Shown here piece by piece: positions 44,169 to 56,893 of a stretch of 64,000 bases of DNA (positions are counted from its first letter, which is position 1; every line of letters begins with the position of its first letter). The stretch comes from Girardinichthys multiradiatus (taxonomy: Eukaryota > Chordata > Actinopteri > Cyprinodontiformes > Goodeidae). The notes under the pieces are model-generated. The model saw only the letters and a list, made by a program, of their open reading frames with translations. It did no database searches and had not been told where the DNA came from. A program made the translations under genes and the position numbers. The DNA lies in assembly GCF_021462225.1 (NCBI RefSeq), contig NC_061817.1, positions 1,265,326 through 1,329,325 of the forward strand, written 5' to 3'.

Positions 44169-44364
44169 ATGCATTTCTCAAATAGCAGGTAAAGATCTTG
44201 TTTTTAGGAGGTAACAAAACATAGATTTCACTTCCGCACTTTCAAACTTGGGGGAGCGGTTGCTCCACTTGCTCCATTGTTACATTGCCTGTGTCCTACA
44301 AGGTAAACACTGGAGCCATCATAATGCTGTATGTCATATGATGCACATAATTTCAAACCAGGGA

Positions 44365-44500
44365 ATCAATCAAAGTTTATTTTAAAAGCGCTTTTCATAC
44401 ATCATTGTGCAATGCTTAAATGGAAAAAAACTGACACCCCTCCACCCCACCCAACCTTTATGCAGGTATAAGACATACTTTTTATTAGACCCACTTTTTG
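44365..44500. repeat. Possible LINE 3' end fragment
   Basis: AATCAATCAAAGTTTATTTTAAAAGCGCTTTTCATAC resembles the 3' terminal region of fish LINEs in inverted orientation. Short and diverged. Confidence 0.35.
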
Positions 44501-46967
44501 TTAAAACAATTTTTTATTAGTTCAGTCTTGAATGTCGTGTTTTTTTAGCTGTAAGCAGAAAAATCATAACAGAAATAAAGGCTTGAAATCATCAGTTTGT
44601 GTGGAATTATCTACGTATATAATGTGTTTCACTTCACTGATTACTAAAATAATTGAACTTTCAATAATATTACCACCTGAAGCCAGATTTGTTGGTTATC
44701 TGAAAAAACTGGACTTCCATTAAGTGGAATTGTTATGATTAATACCAATACCACTGTCCTACAAAGTGGGGTCAAACCTTGGACTTTGATGGTGTCGAAG
44801 CCGTCTCTGCTTCCCCGGTCCGTTGATTTTGCACAAGTTTCAAAAGAGTGAAATAAATACAAAATTACAATCAGCTTTAGTTCGCCTCTGTGCAGAGTGA
44901 AAGAGATGCCCCAGCCAAACACCTGCGAGCCCAACTCTGGTCTCTCTCCGCTTCCAGCTCGTTTTATTAAGTCTCCAGGGTGTGTTCACATTACATATAT
45001 CATGTCACTCATGTATAGCATAACAGTTCCTTATGTCCAAATAAGGAGTGCTTCTTGTTATTTCTTCCAGCAAGCTCATCTTGTCTTGTCTCCGGCCCTC
45101 CCTGTCCTTCACCAATTTATGACCATGTACTCTCTATCCTCTACTCCCTGTCCTCTATCTGCACGTTCCAGTTACACACATAGATAGTTTATATTCTACA
45201 ACAATGGTGATGATGCTGAAACAATGGCTTCCAGAGGGAATTTACTGACTCCTAAACAGAATTACAGAGTTTGGAACTTCAACAATAGATTTTTTAAATC
45301 AGCATCAGAATTGTTTTTCTCTTAAAAATGAACATGTTTTTTGTAGGAGGAAGGCATGAGGCTTGCTGGGGTAGTCGAACATGATCATATTTTGAAAGCT
45401 TATAATACACTATCAGAGATTAAACTGAGTAAACATTTATTTGAAGTGTGGATTAGCCTGGGGAAGATGTTTAAAACTGCAGTGTTTTCGATTTACCGTG
45501 TGTGTTGCAGGAATCCTTAGGGTGAAAAGTGGTTTGAAATTACCGACAGCCAGCAGCTCAGTACTGCAAAAGAGCAAGCAGAGCAAAGCTATCTGCTCCC
45601 CATCCTCTGCTGTGATAATTAGGCCCACCGTGTCAGCAGACGGATAGTCAGAGAGCATGTCTCTACTAGATACTGACTGAAGACTTAAATTAAAATCCCC
45701 GGTCCTTACTGCGTGCTCATTGGATTACATGCATTATGCAGTGGCCTATTAAAGCCTGACCGCAGGTGGGACCACTCACTTCTCCTTTTAGATATTAGCA
45801 TTTCATTTCTCTCAGAGTTGCTGCGTTGAACTGGAGCACTTCCTAAATCATTTCCCTACCTGCCCCCAAAATAGCACTTCTTTCCTTATGTCTTCTTTCC
45901 CTATGTCTTCATTTAAAATCACTGGATTAGTGCATATTTCTGTCAATTTTGTTTTTTCCACATTTCAGTATTTTAGCCTGATTAATTTCGCCCCCGTTTC
46001 ATGTTTTCTATAGGATGTGGGAATTTTTTATTTGTGCATTCAGCTTTTTTAAGAAGCACACAAATTAGGCACAAACTATTAGGAAGACTTATGCAGTACG
46101 GGCTTGTTTTTAGTTAAATGAAGTCTGGTGTGTTTTACAGCAGTTCGTAACACAGGGGCTGTAATCCAGAGGTTAATAAGGCATTTTTCCCTTACTGATT
46201 TTTGCAGTTGGTTATCAATGACAAACTAAAGACTCTCAACATACCAAAAAAGCAGATGTAATATATCCAAAAATCAACCCCAACAAGACAGAAATAGATA
46301 TTTCCACCATGTATCATTTACAGCAGGTCTGTCTTTGATAGAAATAAAGGCAAATACCAAAACTGTAATCTGTCAGCTTTTTACTTTATCTTAAGGAGCA
46401 TTAACTGGTATCTGTTTTTATAAAACCTTTATGAATTTATTTTTGCCTGGTCAAAGGTTTTTCATGGTCTTGTAACAAATGCAATACTGTTCAACAGCCA
46501 GTGATCTAAACTCATTCATGTGGTTAGCATGAGCCATTCTTTCTCGCATCTCAAGGAAGCTGGCTCCCACTCCTTTTCTTCCGGTCTAAAGTTATTTAAT
46601 GTTGACATGGAAGTGTTAGGTTTACCAAAAAAAATAAATAAGAAGGCTTTATTTCAGACTCTGGAGTTAGCACACTCTGCATAAGCAAGTGCAATCAGAC
46701 ACAGCCTTATGTGACATCCACCAACATGGCTGCATGTTGGTGAATATTCTTTGAAAGATTCCACGACAGTTGCTCCATAAGTAAGTTAGTTGCTCAAAAT
46801 GGCTCACGTTATGTCCAATTCTTCTGTCGAAAGTTGTAGTGCGAGAACCTAAATACAGGAAAAATGTTAGCAGGCAGTGTTAAGACACTGTGCAACTTTC
46901 ATAAAATGAGGAGATCAACAGATGAAAGAAACTGAAGACAAGATGGTTGTGGGCTAAATCAGAAATA
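44501..46967. other. Unassigned interval; includes non-repetitive block at 45640-45840
   Basis: No gene recognised. 44890-45200 contains an AATAAA-like motif in inverted orientation and pyrimidine-rich runs that could be an old LTR. 45640-45840 is of mixed composition and unlike the surrounding repeats. Confidence 0.3.
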
Positions 46968-48577
46968 CAGGTCCTTCTCAAAATATTAGCATATTGTGAT
47001 AAAGTTCATTATTTTCCATAATGTCATGATGAAAATTTAACATTCATATATTTTTGATTCATTGCACACTAACTGAAATATTTCAGGTCTTTTATTGTCT
47101 TAATACGGATGATTTTGGCATACAGCTCATGAAAACCCAAAATTCCTATCTCACAAAATTAGCATATCATTAAAAGGGTCTCTAAACGAGCTATGAACCT
47201 AATCATCTGAATCAACGAGTTAACTCTAAACACCTGCAAAAGATTCCTGAGGCCTTTAAAACTCCCAGCCTGGTTCATCACTCAAAACCCCAATCATGGG
47301 TAAGACTGCCGACCTGACTGCTGTCCAGAAGGCCACTATTGACACCCTCAAGCAAGAGGGTAAGACACAGAAAGAAATTTCTGAACGAATAGGCTGTTCC
47401 CAGAGTGCTGTATCAAGGCACCTCAGTGGGAAGTCTGTGGGAAGGAAAAAGTGTGGCAGAAAACGCTGCACAACGAGAAGAGGTGACCGGACCCTGAGGA
47501 AGATTGTGGAGAAGGGCCGATTCCAGACCTTGGGGGACCTGCGGAAGCAGTGGACTGAGTCTGGAGTAGAAACATCCAGAGCCACCGTGCACAGGCGTGT
47601 GCAGGAAATGGGCTACAGGTGCTGCATTCCCCAGGTCAAGCCACTTTTGAACCAGAAACAGCGGCAGAAGCGCCTGACCTGGGCTACAGAGAAGCAGCAC
47701 TGGACTGTTGCTCAGTGGTCCAAAGTACTTTTTTCGGATGAAAGCAAATTCTGCATGTCATTCTGAAATCAAGGTGCCAGAGTCTGGAGGAAGACTGGGG
47801 AGAAGGAAATGCCAAAATGCCAGAAGTCCAGTGTCAAGTACCAACAGTCAGTGATGGTCTGGGGTGCCGTGTCAGCTGCTGGTGTTGGTCCACTGTGTTT
47901 TATCAAGGGCAGGGTCAATGCAGCTAGCTATCAGGAGATTTTGGAGCACTTCATGCTTCCATCTGCTGAAAAGCTTTATGGAGATGAAGATTTCATTTTT
48001 CAGCACGACCTGGCACCTGCTCACAGTGCCAAAACCACTGGTAAATGGTTTACTGACCATGGTATCACTGTGCTCAATTGGCCTGCCAACTCTCCTGACC
48101 TGAACCCCATAGAGAATCTGTGGGATATTGTGAAGAGAACGTTGAGAGACTCAAGACCCAACACTCTGGATGAGCTAAAGGCCGCTATCGAAGCATCCTG
48201 GGCCTCCATAAGACCTCAACAGTGCCACAGGCTGATTGCCTCCATGCCACGCCGCATTGAAGCAGTCATTTCTGCAAAAGGATTCCCGACCAAGTATTGA
48301 GTGCATAACTGTACATGATTATTTGAAGGTTGACGTTTTTTGTATTAAAAACACTTTTCTTTTATTGGTCGGATGAAATATGCTAATTTTGTGAGACAGG
48401 AATTTTGGGTTTTCATGAGCTGTATGCCAAAATCATCCGTATTAAGACAATAAAAGACCTGAAATATTTCAGTTAGTGTGCAATGAATCTAAAATATATG
48501 AATGTTAAATTTTCATCATGACATTATGGAAAATAATGAACTTTATCACAATATGCTAATATTTTGAGAAGGACCTG
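46968..48577 (+). mobile_element. Tc1 transposon (DD34E), copy C
   Basis: 1610 bp, TA-flanked, both inverted repeats present. The transposase gene has one nonsense codon. Confidence 0.96.
47296..48300 (+). pseudogene. Tc1 transposase, one nonsense codon
   Basis: Full length apart from TGA at 47764-47766 (codon 157, where the other copies have Gly in MSFG). Every other landmark, including VLFSDES, HDLAPAHS and SPDLNPIENLW, remains. The single change indicates a recent loss of function. Confidence 0.94.
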
Positions 48578-48666
48578 TACATGTTATGTTGTTAAAAGTT
48601 AGGTCTGAGTCTATGATGGTTTTAAGAAAGACACAGAAGAAGAAAATTGTATGGCACCAGCATATA

Positions 48667-49729
48667 CAGGGGTTGGACAATGAAACTGAAACACCTGGTT
48701 TTAGACCACAATAATTTATTAGTATGGTGTAGGGCCTCCTTTTGCAGTCAATACAGCATCAATTCATCTTGGGAATGACATATACAAGTCCTGCACAGTG
48801 GTCAGAAGGATTTTAAGCCATTCTTCTTGCAGGATAGTGGCCAGGTCACTACGTGATACTGGTGGAGGAAAACGTTTCCTGACTCGCTCCTCCAAAACAC
48901 CCCAAAGTGGCTCAATAATATTTAGATCTGGTGACTGTGCAGGCCATGGGAGATGTTCAACTTCACTTTCATGTTCATCAAACCAATCTTTCACCAGTCT
49001 TGCTGTGTGTATTGGTGCATTGTCATCCTGATACACGGCACCGCCTTCAGGATACAATGTTTGAACCATTGGATGCACATGGTCCTCAAGAACGGTTCAG
49101 TAGTCCTTGGCAGTGACGCACCCATCAAGCATAAGTATTGGGCCAAGGGAATGCCATGATATGGCAGCCCAAACCATCACTGATCCATCCCCATGCTTCA
49201 CTCTGGGCATGCAACATTTTGGGTGGTACGCTTCTTTGGGGCTTCTCCACACCGTAACTCTCTCGGATGTGGGGAAAACAGTAAAGGTGGACTCATCAGA
49301 GAACAATACATGTTTCACATTGTCCACAGCCCAAGATTTGCGCTCCTTGCACCATTGAAACCGACGTTTGGCATTGGCATGAGTGACCAAAGGTTTGGCT
49401 ATAGCAGTCCGGCCGTGTATATTGACCCTGTGGAGCTCCTGACGGACAGTTCTGGTGGAAACAGGAGAGTTGAGGTGCACATTTAATTCTGCCGTGATTT
49501 GGGCAGCCGTGGTTTTGTGTTTTTTGGATACAATCCGGGTTAGCACCCGAACATCCCTTTCAGACAGCTTCCTCTTGCGTCCACAATTAATCCTGTTGGA
49601 TGTGGTTCGTCCTTCTTGGTGGTATGCTGACATTACCCTGGATACCGTGGCTCTTGATACATCACAAAGACTTGCTGTGAATGTCAATGAAGACTGGCTA
49701 CCAGGCTGGTCCAATTTAGCCATGAAACC

Positions 49730-49730
<1 letters not shown>
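48667..49730 (-). mobile_element. DD36E Tc1/mariner transposon, copy C, 5'-truncated
   Basis: The left inverted repeat (element 3' end) is intact from CAGGGGTTGGACAATGAAAC. At the other end the gene's first about 25 codons and part of the 5' region are deleted near 49678, and the outer inverted repeat is replaced by (TA)n from 49731. Confidence 0.9.
48764..49677 (-). pseudogene. DD36E transposase, truncated with nonsense codon
   Basis: It lacks the start and the first helix (residues before ASLCDVSRATVSRVM). CGA to TGA at about 49097-49099 stops it after AKDY. The downstream part (49078-48764) still has DDNAPIH and SPDLNIIEPLW. Confidence 0.9.

Positions 49731-49757
<27 letters not shown>
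49729..49757. repeat. (TA)n microsatellite
   Basis: TA units start exactly where the DD36E copy C loses its terminus. Confidence 0.9.
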
Positions 49758-49760
<3 letters not shown>

Positions 49761-50144
49761 GAAGATGTTTTAGTAGTCCATAATCTCATTAAGGGGTGGG
49801 GATGTAGAGAGAATGGAGTCTTCAGGAGCCCCACATGTGATCTTTGTTCCCTCACATTTACAATTGCTCAAATGACACAAAGTAGACTCGGTCTACCAAA
49901 TGAATTCTGAACAAGTTGTGCATAGTACCAAACAATTTCACCCACTCTATCAAGATGTTATGATTGTGTGGTCAAAAACATGACAGCAAAAAATTAAGTT
50001 AATTGATTTTATCAAAATGTAGTAAATTTGCTGCTAAACAGACCTTTTAATTATTTTTGTCAAAAATATTTGGATTGGATATAGGTGCTGTGCAACAATA
50101 GGTTTGGTTTGGCTATTAGCAACTTTTAATAAATGTAATTAATA

Positions 50145-50190
50145 GTTAGGGGTTAGGGTTAGGGTTAGGGGGTTAGGGTTAGGGTTAGGT
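50145..50190 (+). repeat. Interstitial telomeric repeat
   Basis: About seven TTAGGG-type units (GGGGTTAGGG, GGTTAGGGTTAGGG, with one GGGGG variant) in 46 bp inside AT-rich DNA. Confidence 0.9.
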
Positions 50191-51590
50191 TTAATAATTA
50201 TGAACAAAACTATTAATAAAGTTTGAATATTACATTTTCAGTCAGATTACCAAATCAGAGCACCACTGTTGGGCAACAGTGATTGTTTAACTATTAGCAG
50301 CTATTAATAATTATAGTTAACAATCAATTATTAACAGAATTACTAATACATTTAGAGTATAAAACAAATGCCAAATGAACAGACAGATGTGACGATGTCC
50401 CATCTGGAGTTTTTACTCAAGGATTCACAGCTTTAAACACAGAAGCCAGAAACAATCACAAAAGCGATCAGAACTATGTTGTGGTGGTGTTATGTGGTGC
50501 TGCTCTGCTGTACCAAGCTTTGTATTTTGGACAATAAAAATGGGGTAATGCATGATTGGGTGTCAAAATGTGTTGAAAATCCTTGAAATGCCTATTAAAT
50601 GAAAACAAATAGTCAAGTCTTATTTAACTTATGACTGACGCTTAACCATCAAACCAGTGCAACTCTAGTTTATAGCTGGCATATAAATGCATACATTTCC
50701 CTGAATAGAAGTGATAGGGGCTCACTCTTTAGCTTCTGTCTGTAAAAAGTAAGTTCATGGTTCTATTTAACGACAGGAAGCAGTAATTTTTAGCTCTGCC
50801 AGAAGCAAGAAGGATCAGTGCCGGCATTTTGAAAGAAAAAATCTGCTTCCAACCTTGTGGACAAAAACAGCGACAGCGATCTGAGAACCAGATGGAAATG
50901 TTTACAGGACCAAATGTCGAGGGTCATGCAAACAAATTTGTTCTGTTTATGTGATGGACAGTTGTGTGGGCAGATGGTGTGGCCCAAGACACGGTTGTAT
51001 TAATGCTGTCTCAGAGTGTCTCGGACCACTAAATGGAAGTCTGAGCAGCAAAGTCGTAACGCCACCATCCTAATGGCTCTTCATTGCATCCTGAGTGCTA
51101 AAATGTCTGTTATTGGCTTTTATGGGTACTGATTTCAAATCAGAGGATGAGCGGTTGTGAGATGTAAGAGAAGTTAAATAAAACTCCTGTGATAAATTTT
51201 GTGTCATAGCTAAGAGAGGAAGGCTTGATCATGATCACAAATCCTTATCTCATTTGATGTGCAGTCACCAATGATGTTCTTTGTTTTTCTCAAGAATATG
51301 CCAACATATTTCTACATATGGAATTCCCCAAATCCATTATTTTAATGCTTTATTCTCAATAATCTAATCTAATGCTTCATCTTTATTAACCATTTTCATT
51401 ATCTTTTAAGCTCTCTTCTTTCTGTCCTCTCTTGTATTTTGATGCCATGTACCTCATTTCTCTACACTCTCCCATTTACTCCTGATTGAAATCCTTCGAC
51501 TGAGAAAAAAAGTTAACAGTATTCATATTTTACTGTGTTTCTGCAGGTCAGTACTAAAACACTGCAGTTCAAAATACCCTTCTGACAAAG
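50191..51590. other. Unassigned interval
   Basis: AT-rich with no recognised gene. Confidence 0.3.
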
Positions 51591-51594
51591 GTTT

Positions 51595-51800
51595 CTTTCA
51601 GGAGAACAGCGTCAATCTTTTGTACGATTTTGTATATTACCCTGATCTAAATCCAACTGAAAATGTTAGGGGATGGTTGACTTTAGTTTCCAAAAGCAGA
51701 CTTCGATTTCAGACTATACATGCTCTTTGTGAAGCCATTGTCATGACATGGATGTTCTCACCAACCCTCTGAAAACATTCACATAAAGCGTGACTACACA
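51595..51800 (+). pseudogene. Tc1/mariner transposase C-terminal relic
   Basis: The frame YPDLNPTENVRGWLTLVSKS followed by FQTIHALCEAIVMTWM resembles the region around the third catalytic residue (SPDLNPIEN-W) and the C-terminus of a Tc1-like transposase. N-terminal domains and the first Asp are gone. Confidence 0.55.
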
Positions 51801-52424
51801 CATTTTTGAAATGACAAGAAAGAATTCTAAGATTTTTCTTAGAATTTTATCTCAGTAAAATAAGTTATCACAAAGCACCTTAGACCTTAAGAGAGCCTCT
51901 AAAGTGAACAAATGTTAAGAGTAGCGAGGAGGACTTTTATTGAGCCTAAGAGTGTCTTAAGCAGAGAAGATGGTGGAAAGACAGAGAGAAAGGAGAAATA
52001 TTCCCCGTCCAATGAACAACAGTGAATTAATAAAACCCTACCGGCTCTGTCGTGCATGAATCCACACCCTTAATAGTCGAGTAAATGAGCACATAAACTT
52101 CTATAATAATCATACAATTATTAATATAGAGATAAGATAAACTCTATCATCCTTCTAGGGGAAAATCAAACAGTTTCAGCAGGAGGACAGATTAAACATG
52201 AACCTCTAGTAGGGAAGGAAAAATTAATAATAGAAACTAATAATGAGTAACCATGAATAAAAAGTGACAAATGTACAGGCAATATAGTACAGAATTATTT
52301 TATTATTTGCAGACTCTAAAATGCTATCAAAAATTAACATTTGGAAAAGACTTTGGAAAAAGTCGAAAATAATATGTATACATAAATACACTCCCTAGAC
52401 AAAATAATGTACAATAATCTACAC

Positions 52425-52927
52425 CAGCGGTGTCCAAAGTTTTTGCCACATGGGCCAAAATCATAAAGTCAAAAGTGCCTGCAGTCCACAATTGTTTTTT
52501 GTTTTTTTTATTAAAAATGCTAACATTTCCAAGTTTCTGATTACATGCTCAACAATAAACAACACAGGCAACATTTTAGTAAAACAAATTTTAGATCCAA
52601 AACATAAGCATGGTTTAGTCGGATTGCCTTATTTAAGAAATGTATACAGTTAACATGTTTTTTTTGGGTGGTGGATTGATTTCAATTTTCTTGTCTATTA
52701 CAGAGATGTTAACATTTGCCTTATTTAGCCAAATGTTTGTTCCTAACATTTGTTATTGTTAGATTTCAATGTTCCAGTAAAAACTTTAATTTAATAAGAA
52801 AAACAGTCTTTACTGTAACCTGTGGTGGGGGACCAAATATGTACTATTCTTGAATTGTGGTCATGGGCTGCACAAAATCAGTTCAGGGGCCTCAAATAGC
52901 CCCTAGGCTGCACTTTGGACACACCTG
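52425..52927. mobile_element. hAT-type MITE with 8-bp target duplication
   Basis: 503 bp with inverted ends CAGCGGTGTCCAAAGT and ACTTTGGACACACCTG. The flanks are ATCTACAC and ATCTAAAC (7 of 8 match), the 8-bp duplication expected of hAT. No coding capacity. A related left half lies at 56203-56360. Confidence 0.8.
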
Positions 52928-52935
52928 ATCTAAAC

Positions 52936-54400
52936 ACTATATACATAGAAGGAAGATGTAAATGAGGTGAATAAGTACTTGCATTGTACATGATGATGTC
53001 AGTAGCCTAAGCCTTAATGGTCATCTACAATGATCCCCAATCTGAGGAGAAGTTCTGCAATCAGAAGCTAAAGAGGAGATAGCAGTAGGTACCGGAGCTG
53101 CTTACATTCCAGGCTGGTGCTGAAACAATGTGCTCCCAAATCACAGAATTAATCAATGAATGGGTTAAAACATTCGATTTTCCGAGAGAGCTCATTCAGT
53201 CCTAAAATAACAAAATTCATAAATTTTGGTCTGTAGCCCAGCTTTTATTCACTTTTAATATTTCACTCTCCGTTATCATACCACTGCAATATACTCTGCA
53301 TTGTCTTTTTTGTCACTGCAAAGTACTTTTTTCATCATGTAAATCACTTCGAATTGTCTTGTTGCTGGAATGTTCTTGCCTTGCCTTGCCTTCTTGTTCG
53401 CTCTGTGATCCCAGGACAATATGTACCTTTCAACACTCCGCTCTTCTTCTCCACCAGCTTTGCCAACTGCAGGATCTGCTCCTCTTTCCAGTTTTTTTGT
53501 TTTTGTTTTGCCTTTTTCATCAATTTTGTTTTGGTCCTTTCACCAAATCAAACATCTTTATACAAGAAAACAATCGCAGTTAAATGCTAACAGCTGAGTG
53601 TCCACATTAATATTAAAAAGATGATGTAGGACAATGAACAGCATGGTGGGTGAGCATAACAATAAGCAAATCAGAATAGTGATGAGCATGTAAATAAGGT
53701 ACCAAATATTTTAAAGTTGTGTGACAATTAATTAATATTTCTTTTTTCATTATCATGATTTACACATTTTTTAATCCAGTCTAAATTGCTCTCAGCTGCT
53801 AGCTAAATCACTCTGAGGCTAAGATTCCTTGGCAGGAATGTTTAGGCTATCTCAGTTTTGAAAAAGATGAAGAATTGAAAATATATTTATTACAGTAAAA
53901 ACCAAAAACATGCTTAGGCTATATATCGGTTTTGGGACTTGGAAAAAGCAAACAAATTAATATTAATTTGTAGTAGTAAAACTAGATACAAATATTTACC
54001 ATGAAAACGTATGTATTATAAGGAGTCTTGTTTTTATCTTGGTTGTCAGTTGCTACTATTCAAAACAAAGAATACAATTCTACCCCTAAAAAGCAGTGTA
54101 CCATTTTTATGAAATAATTTCTACAATTTACTCATCTATGTTCAGAAGAAAGAGGGAAACAAAAGGTTAAAGATTTACTGTCATTATTTCCCATGGTTTT
54201 GGTTGTAAGCCATAATTACATAAAACAGGTAACTGATCTACAAAAGGAGTGTCAACACTCAGCTGTGTTCTCTTGCTCTTTGTATCAGATCTATGTAATA
54301 AAATCAAAATACCAATAAAGTAAATCTCATAGACAACAGTGTTATAACTGTGATCAATTTATTTTTTAACAAGCAGCAATGTATTTATTGCTGCTTTTTG
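52936..54400. other. Unassigned interval
   Basis: No gene recognised. 53354-53590 is T/C-rich and could be LTR-like but lacks ends. Confidence 0.3.
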
Positions 54401-54409
54401 TCTCTATTT

Positions 54410-54600
54410 TTTAAGCAATTAGACCAATTTCTCTCCTGATAATAATCTGATCATTCTCCCCACCAATTTAGCTACTCTATTTTTTGTCTTTCTCCTGTTT
54501 CTACTCTCTGCATTTCGTAGCTTTGCATGCATCCTTGTTGTGATCCACCTAATTTCCCCTCGGGGATCAATAAAGTATCTTTGAATTGAATTGAATTGAA
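54410..54600 (+). mobile_element. LINE 3' end fragment with (GAATT)n tail
   Basis: It ends CCCCTCGGGGATCAATAAAG followed by TTGAATTGAATTGAATTGAA, identical to the ends of the small-ORF repeats. The coding part is missing. Confidence 0.75.
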
Positions 54601-55479
54601 AATGCTTGAAATTTCTTCCCCAATTTTTCAGTTATGATCAGGAATGTATATTTAAAGAGAAGAGAATAGAGTATTATCTAGCTAGTTGGGTTCTCTAGGA
54701 CCTCACTCTCAGTACTATTAATGTTTTTGCAGTGAATTAAATGAATTAAATTTGATTTGTGTAAGTCATTTGAGATTTTCCCATCTGTAAAAGCAGCTGT
54801 TCCTCCACTGTAAATTCAGAGCTGAGTACGCTTTAAGAATTAATAAAAAAAACATGCTTGATGATATCATTGATGTTTTATCAGCTTAGCTTTCATTAGT
54901 TTATTTATTATATTCTACATCCTTCCTTGGCATTCAACGTGTTTTTAGTTTTGTCCTTTAGTTTGTGTGGATTCTCTCCTGTTACTCTGGCCTTCTCCTA
55001 CTGTCCTAGCATATATATGTATGGGTAATTGCTCACTAAACTGCCCTGAAGTATGAGTGTCTGTGCATTGTTGTTTGTCCTGTATGTCTCTGTTTTTCGC
55101 TGTGATAAGCTGGCAATTTGTCAAGGGTATGCATCACCTCATCATCTCGACTGCTGGAGACAAGCACCAAATCCGTTTCCTACAGTCCTGGAAGTAATAG
55201 GCAGGGGTAGAAAATAGATAGATGAACTGAATAGAATTATCCGGGCATGTTTTAGAACTGAAGCATGAAACAGCTATTGGACTGCCTGGTCATCCAAAAC
55301 AAAATCCATTGGGAAACTTCAACTTAGGTAGACTTCTGCAACCAGACTACTGGAACCAAGGGGAGGAAACATATTAACTCAGTTTTGGAAACCTTGGAAT
55401 TGCTTCCTGTAAGTTTTAGAATAGATTTTAAGTTTCATATTATTGTATTCAAAGACCCTGTTAGCTTAGCCTCATGCTG
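54601..55479. other. Unassigned interval
   Basis: No gene recognised. Confidence 0.3.
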
Positions 55480-55680
55480 ACAGGAAGTGTACTTTTTTTT
55501 TTCTACGTTTATTGCTCTACGTTCCCTTAGTTAAACATGTGGGGTATCCTCTAAAACATCAGACTCTTGGCTAAAAGCTGATATAAACCATTTCTACGAA
55601 CACCAAACAGAGTTCAAACTACAAGCAGTTGAATCAGAAAGTAAACAAACTCCACAAAATGCTGTCACCGCATATCTTGG
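55480..55680 (-). repeat. Dispersed repeat, inverted copy of 12395-12595
   Basis: AAGTGTAC, GTTCCCTTAGTTAAACATG, CTCTAAAACATCAGACTCTTGG and CAAGCAGTTGAATCAGAAAG are reverse complements of text at 12395-12595. Confidence 0.7.
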
Positions 55681-56202
55681 TCTTAAATGCCCTCCTTAAA
55701 AAAGAATTTGTTGAAACAAACCATTTTAGACATGTAAAAAAAGGTTTAAGTTTTGTAAGTAAAAACTCCATTTTTTTGAAATGGTGCTACCATGTGCCGT
55801 ACTGTGCCAATGGGCAAAACGCCTAGGTATGTCTTTACTAAAAGCTCAGTAACTTTGCTTTAGTTTACCTCAGCAACATCAATCTTTGCACAGGTAATGT
55901 CCACAAGTAGATTTATGATTTACAAAAGTTTGTTGCCTTATTCATGACATTTCTAAATTATATACTATACAATACAACAACAACAACAAAAAAAACTTCT
56001 GGCAAGGGGAAAAGTTTTTTTCTGTGTTACATCCTCATTATCTCTGGAACAATAGTAGCTTCTGTGAACCTCCTAACTGTTAGCTTTTATTTGATACCAA
56101 GATTATTTATATAGAGTTTGTAATTGCTGCAAAAAAATCAGTCAGATTTGGGCATGTTATTCCAAGCACATACTTCACGAAAACCCTTTGGGGATTAAGA
56201 GG

Positions 56203-56360
56203 CACTGGTGTCCAAACCTTTTGTCACGTTGACCAAAACGTCTAAGTAAAAAGTACTTAAGGGCCACAAAAATGTTGACCTTTCTAAAAAAGAAAATCAC
56301 AAAAAATATATGGTGATCCTTTTTTTTTACCTGCTCAACAATAATATCAGCATGCAATAT
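56203..56360. repeat. hAT MITE left-half fragment
   Basis: CACTGGTGTCCAAACCTTTT and TGCTCAACAATAATATC echo the MITE at 52425, diverged and cut. Confidence 0.5.
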
Positions 56361-56411
56361 TTGAATTCAATCAGTCAAATTCTAAGTCTAGCTGGGATGG
56401 CCAGACATTAC

Positions 56412-56888
56412 TGTTATGATTTGTGGGTGTTTTTTGGGTTTTGTTGGTATTATTTCACAGTTGAAGTTCTGAATCATGTTTCTGTTTTTCTGGTCATGTT
56501 TCTATTGATTTGTATCCTTGGATTTTCGTTCTGCTCAAGCCATGTTTTGTCTGTCAAATATCTTTATGTGGTTCACCTGCTCCAAGCTAATCTGTCTCCT
56601 GCTCCACCTGGTTCACACTCCATATATACACACCTGTTCTGTTTATTCCTTGCGGAATCATTTTCAAATCATGCTCAAGTCTTGTTTTCTGGATCATGCT
56701 CATGCCCTGTTGTTCACGCCAAGCCTGTCTTGCCAGCCTGTCCATGTCTGTTTTTGCCTGTCCGTTTATTGTTTTGGTTCCTGCCTCCTCCTGTGAGTGA
56801 GTTTTTTTGTTATTAAATATTATTTCACTTACCGTCATGCTGCCTGCTCGTCTGCATTCCGGGGCCCTTCACTACACAAGTTCTAACA
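56412..56888 (+). mobile_element. Solo LTR with perfect 5-bp target duplication
   Basis: 477 bp, beginning TGTTATGATT and ending TTCTAACA, flanked by ATTAC on both sides (56407-56411, 56889-56893). TATATA box near 56622, TTATTAAATATTATT near 56809 as polyadenylation region. Five-base inverted ends TGTTA/TAACA. Gypsy-like solo LTR. Confidence 0.88.
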
Positions 56889-56893
56889 ATTAC

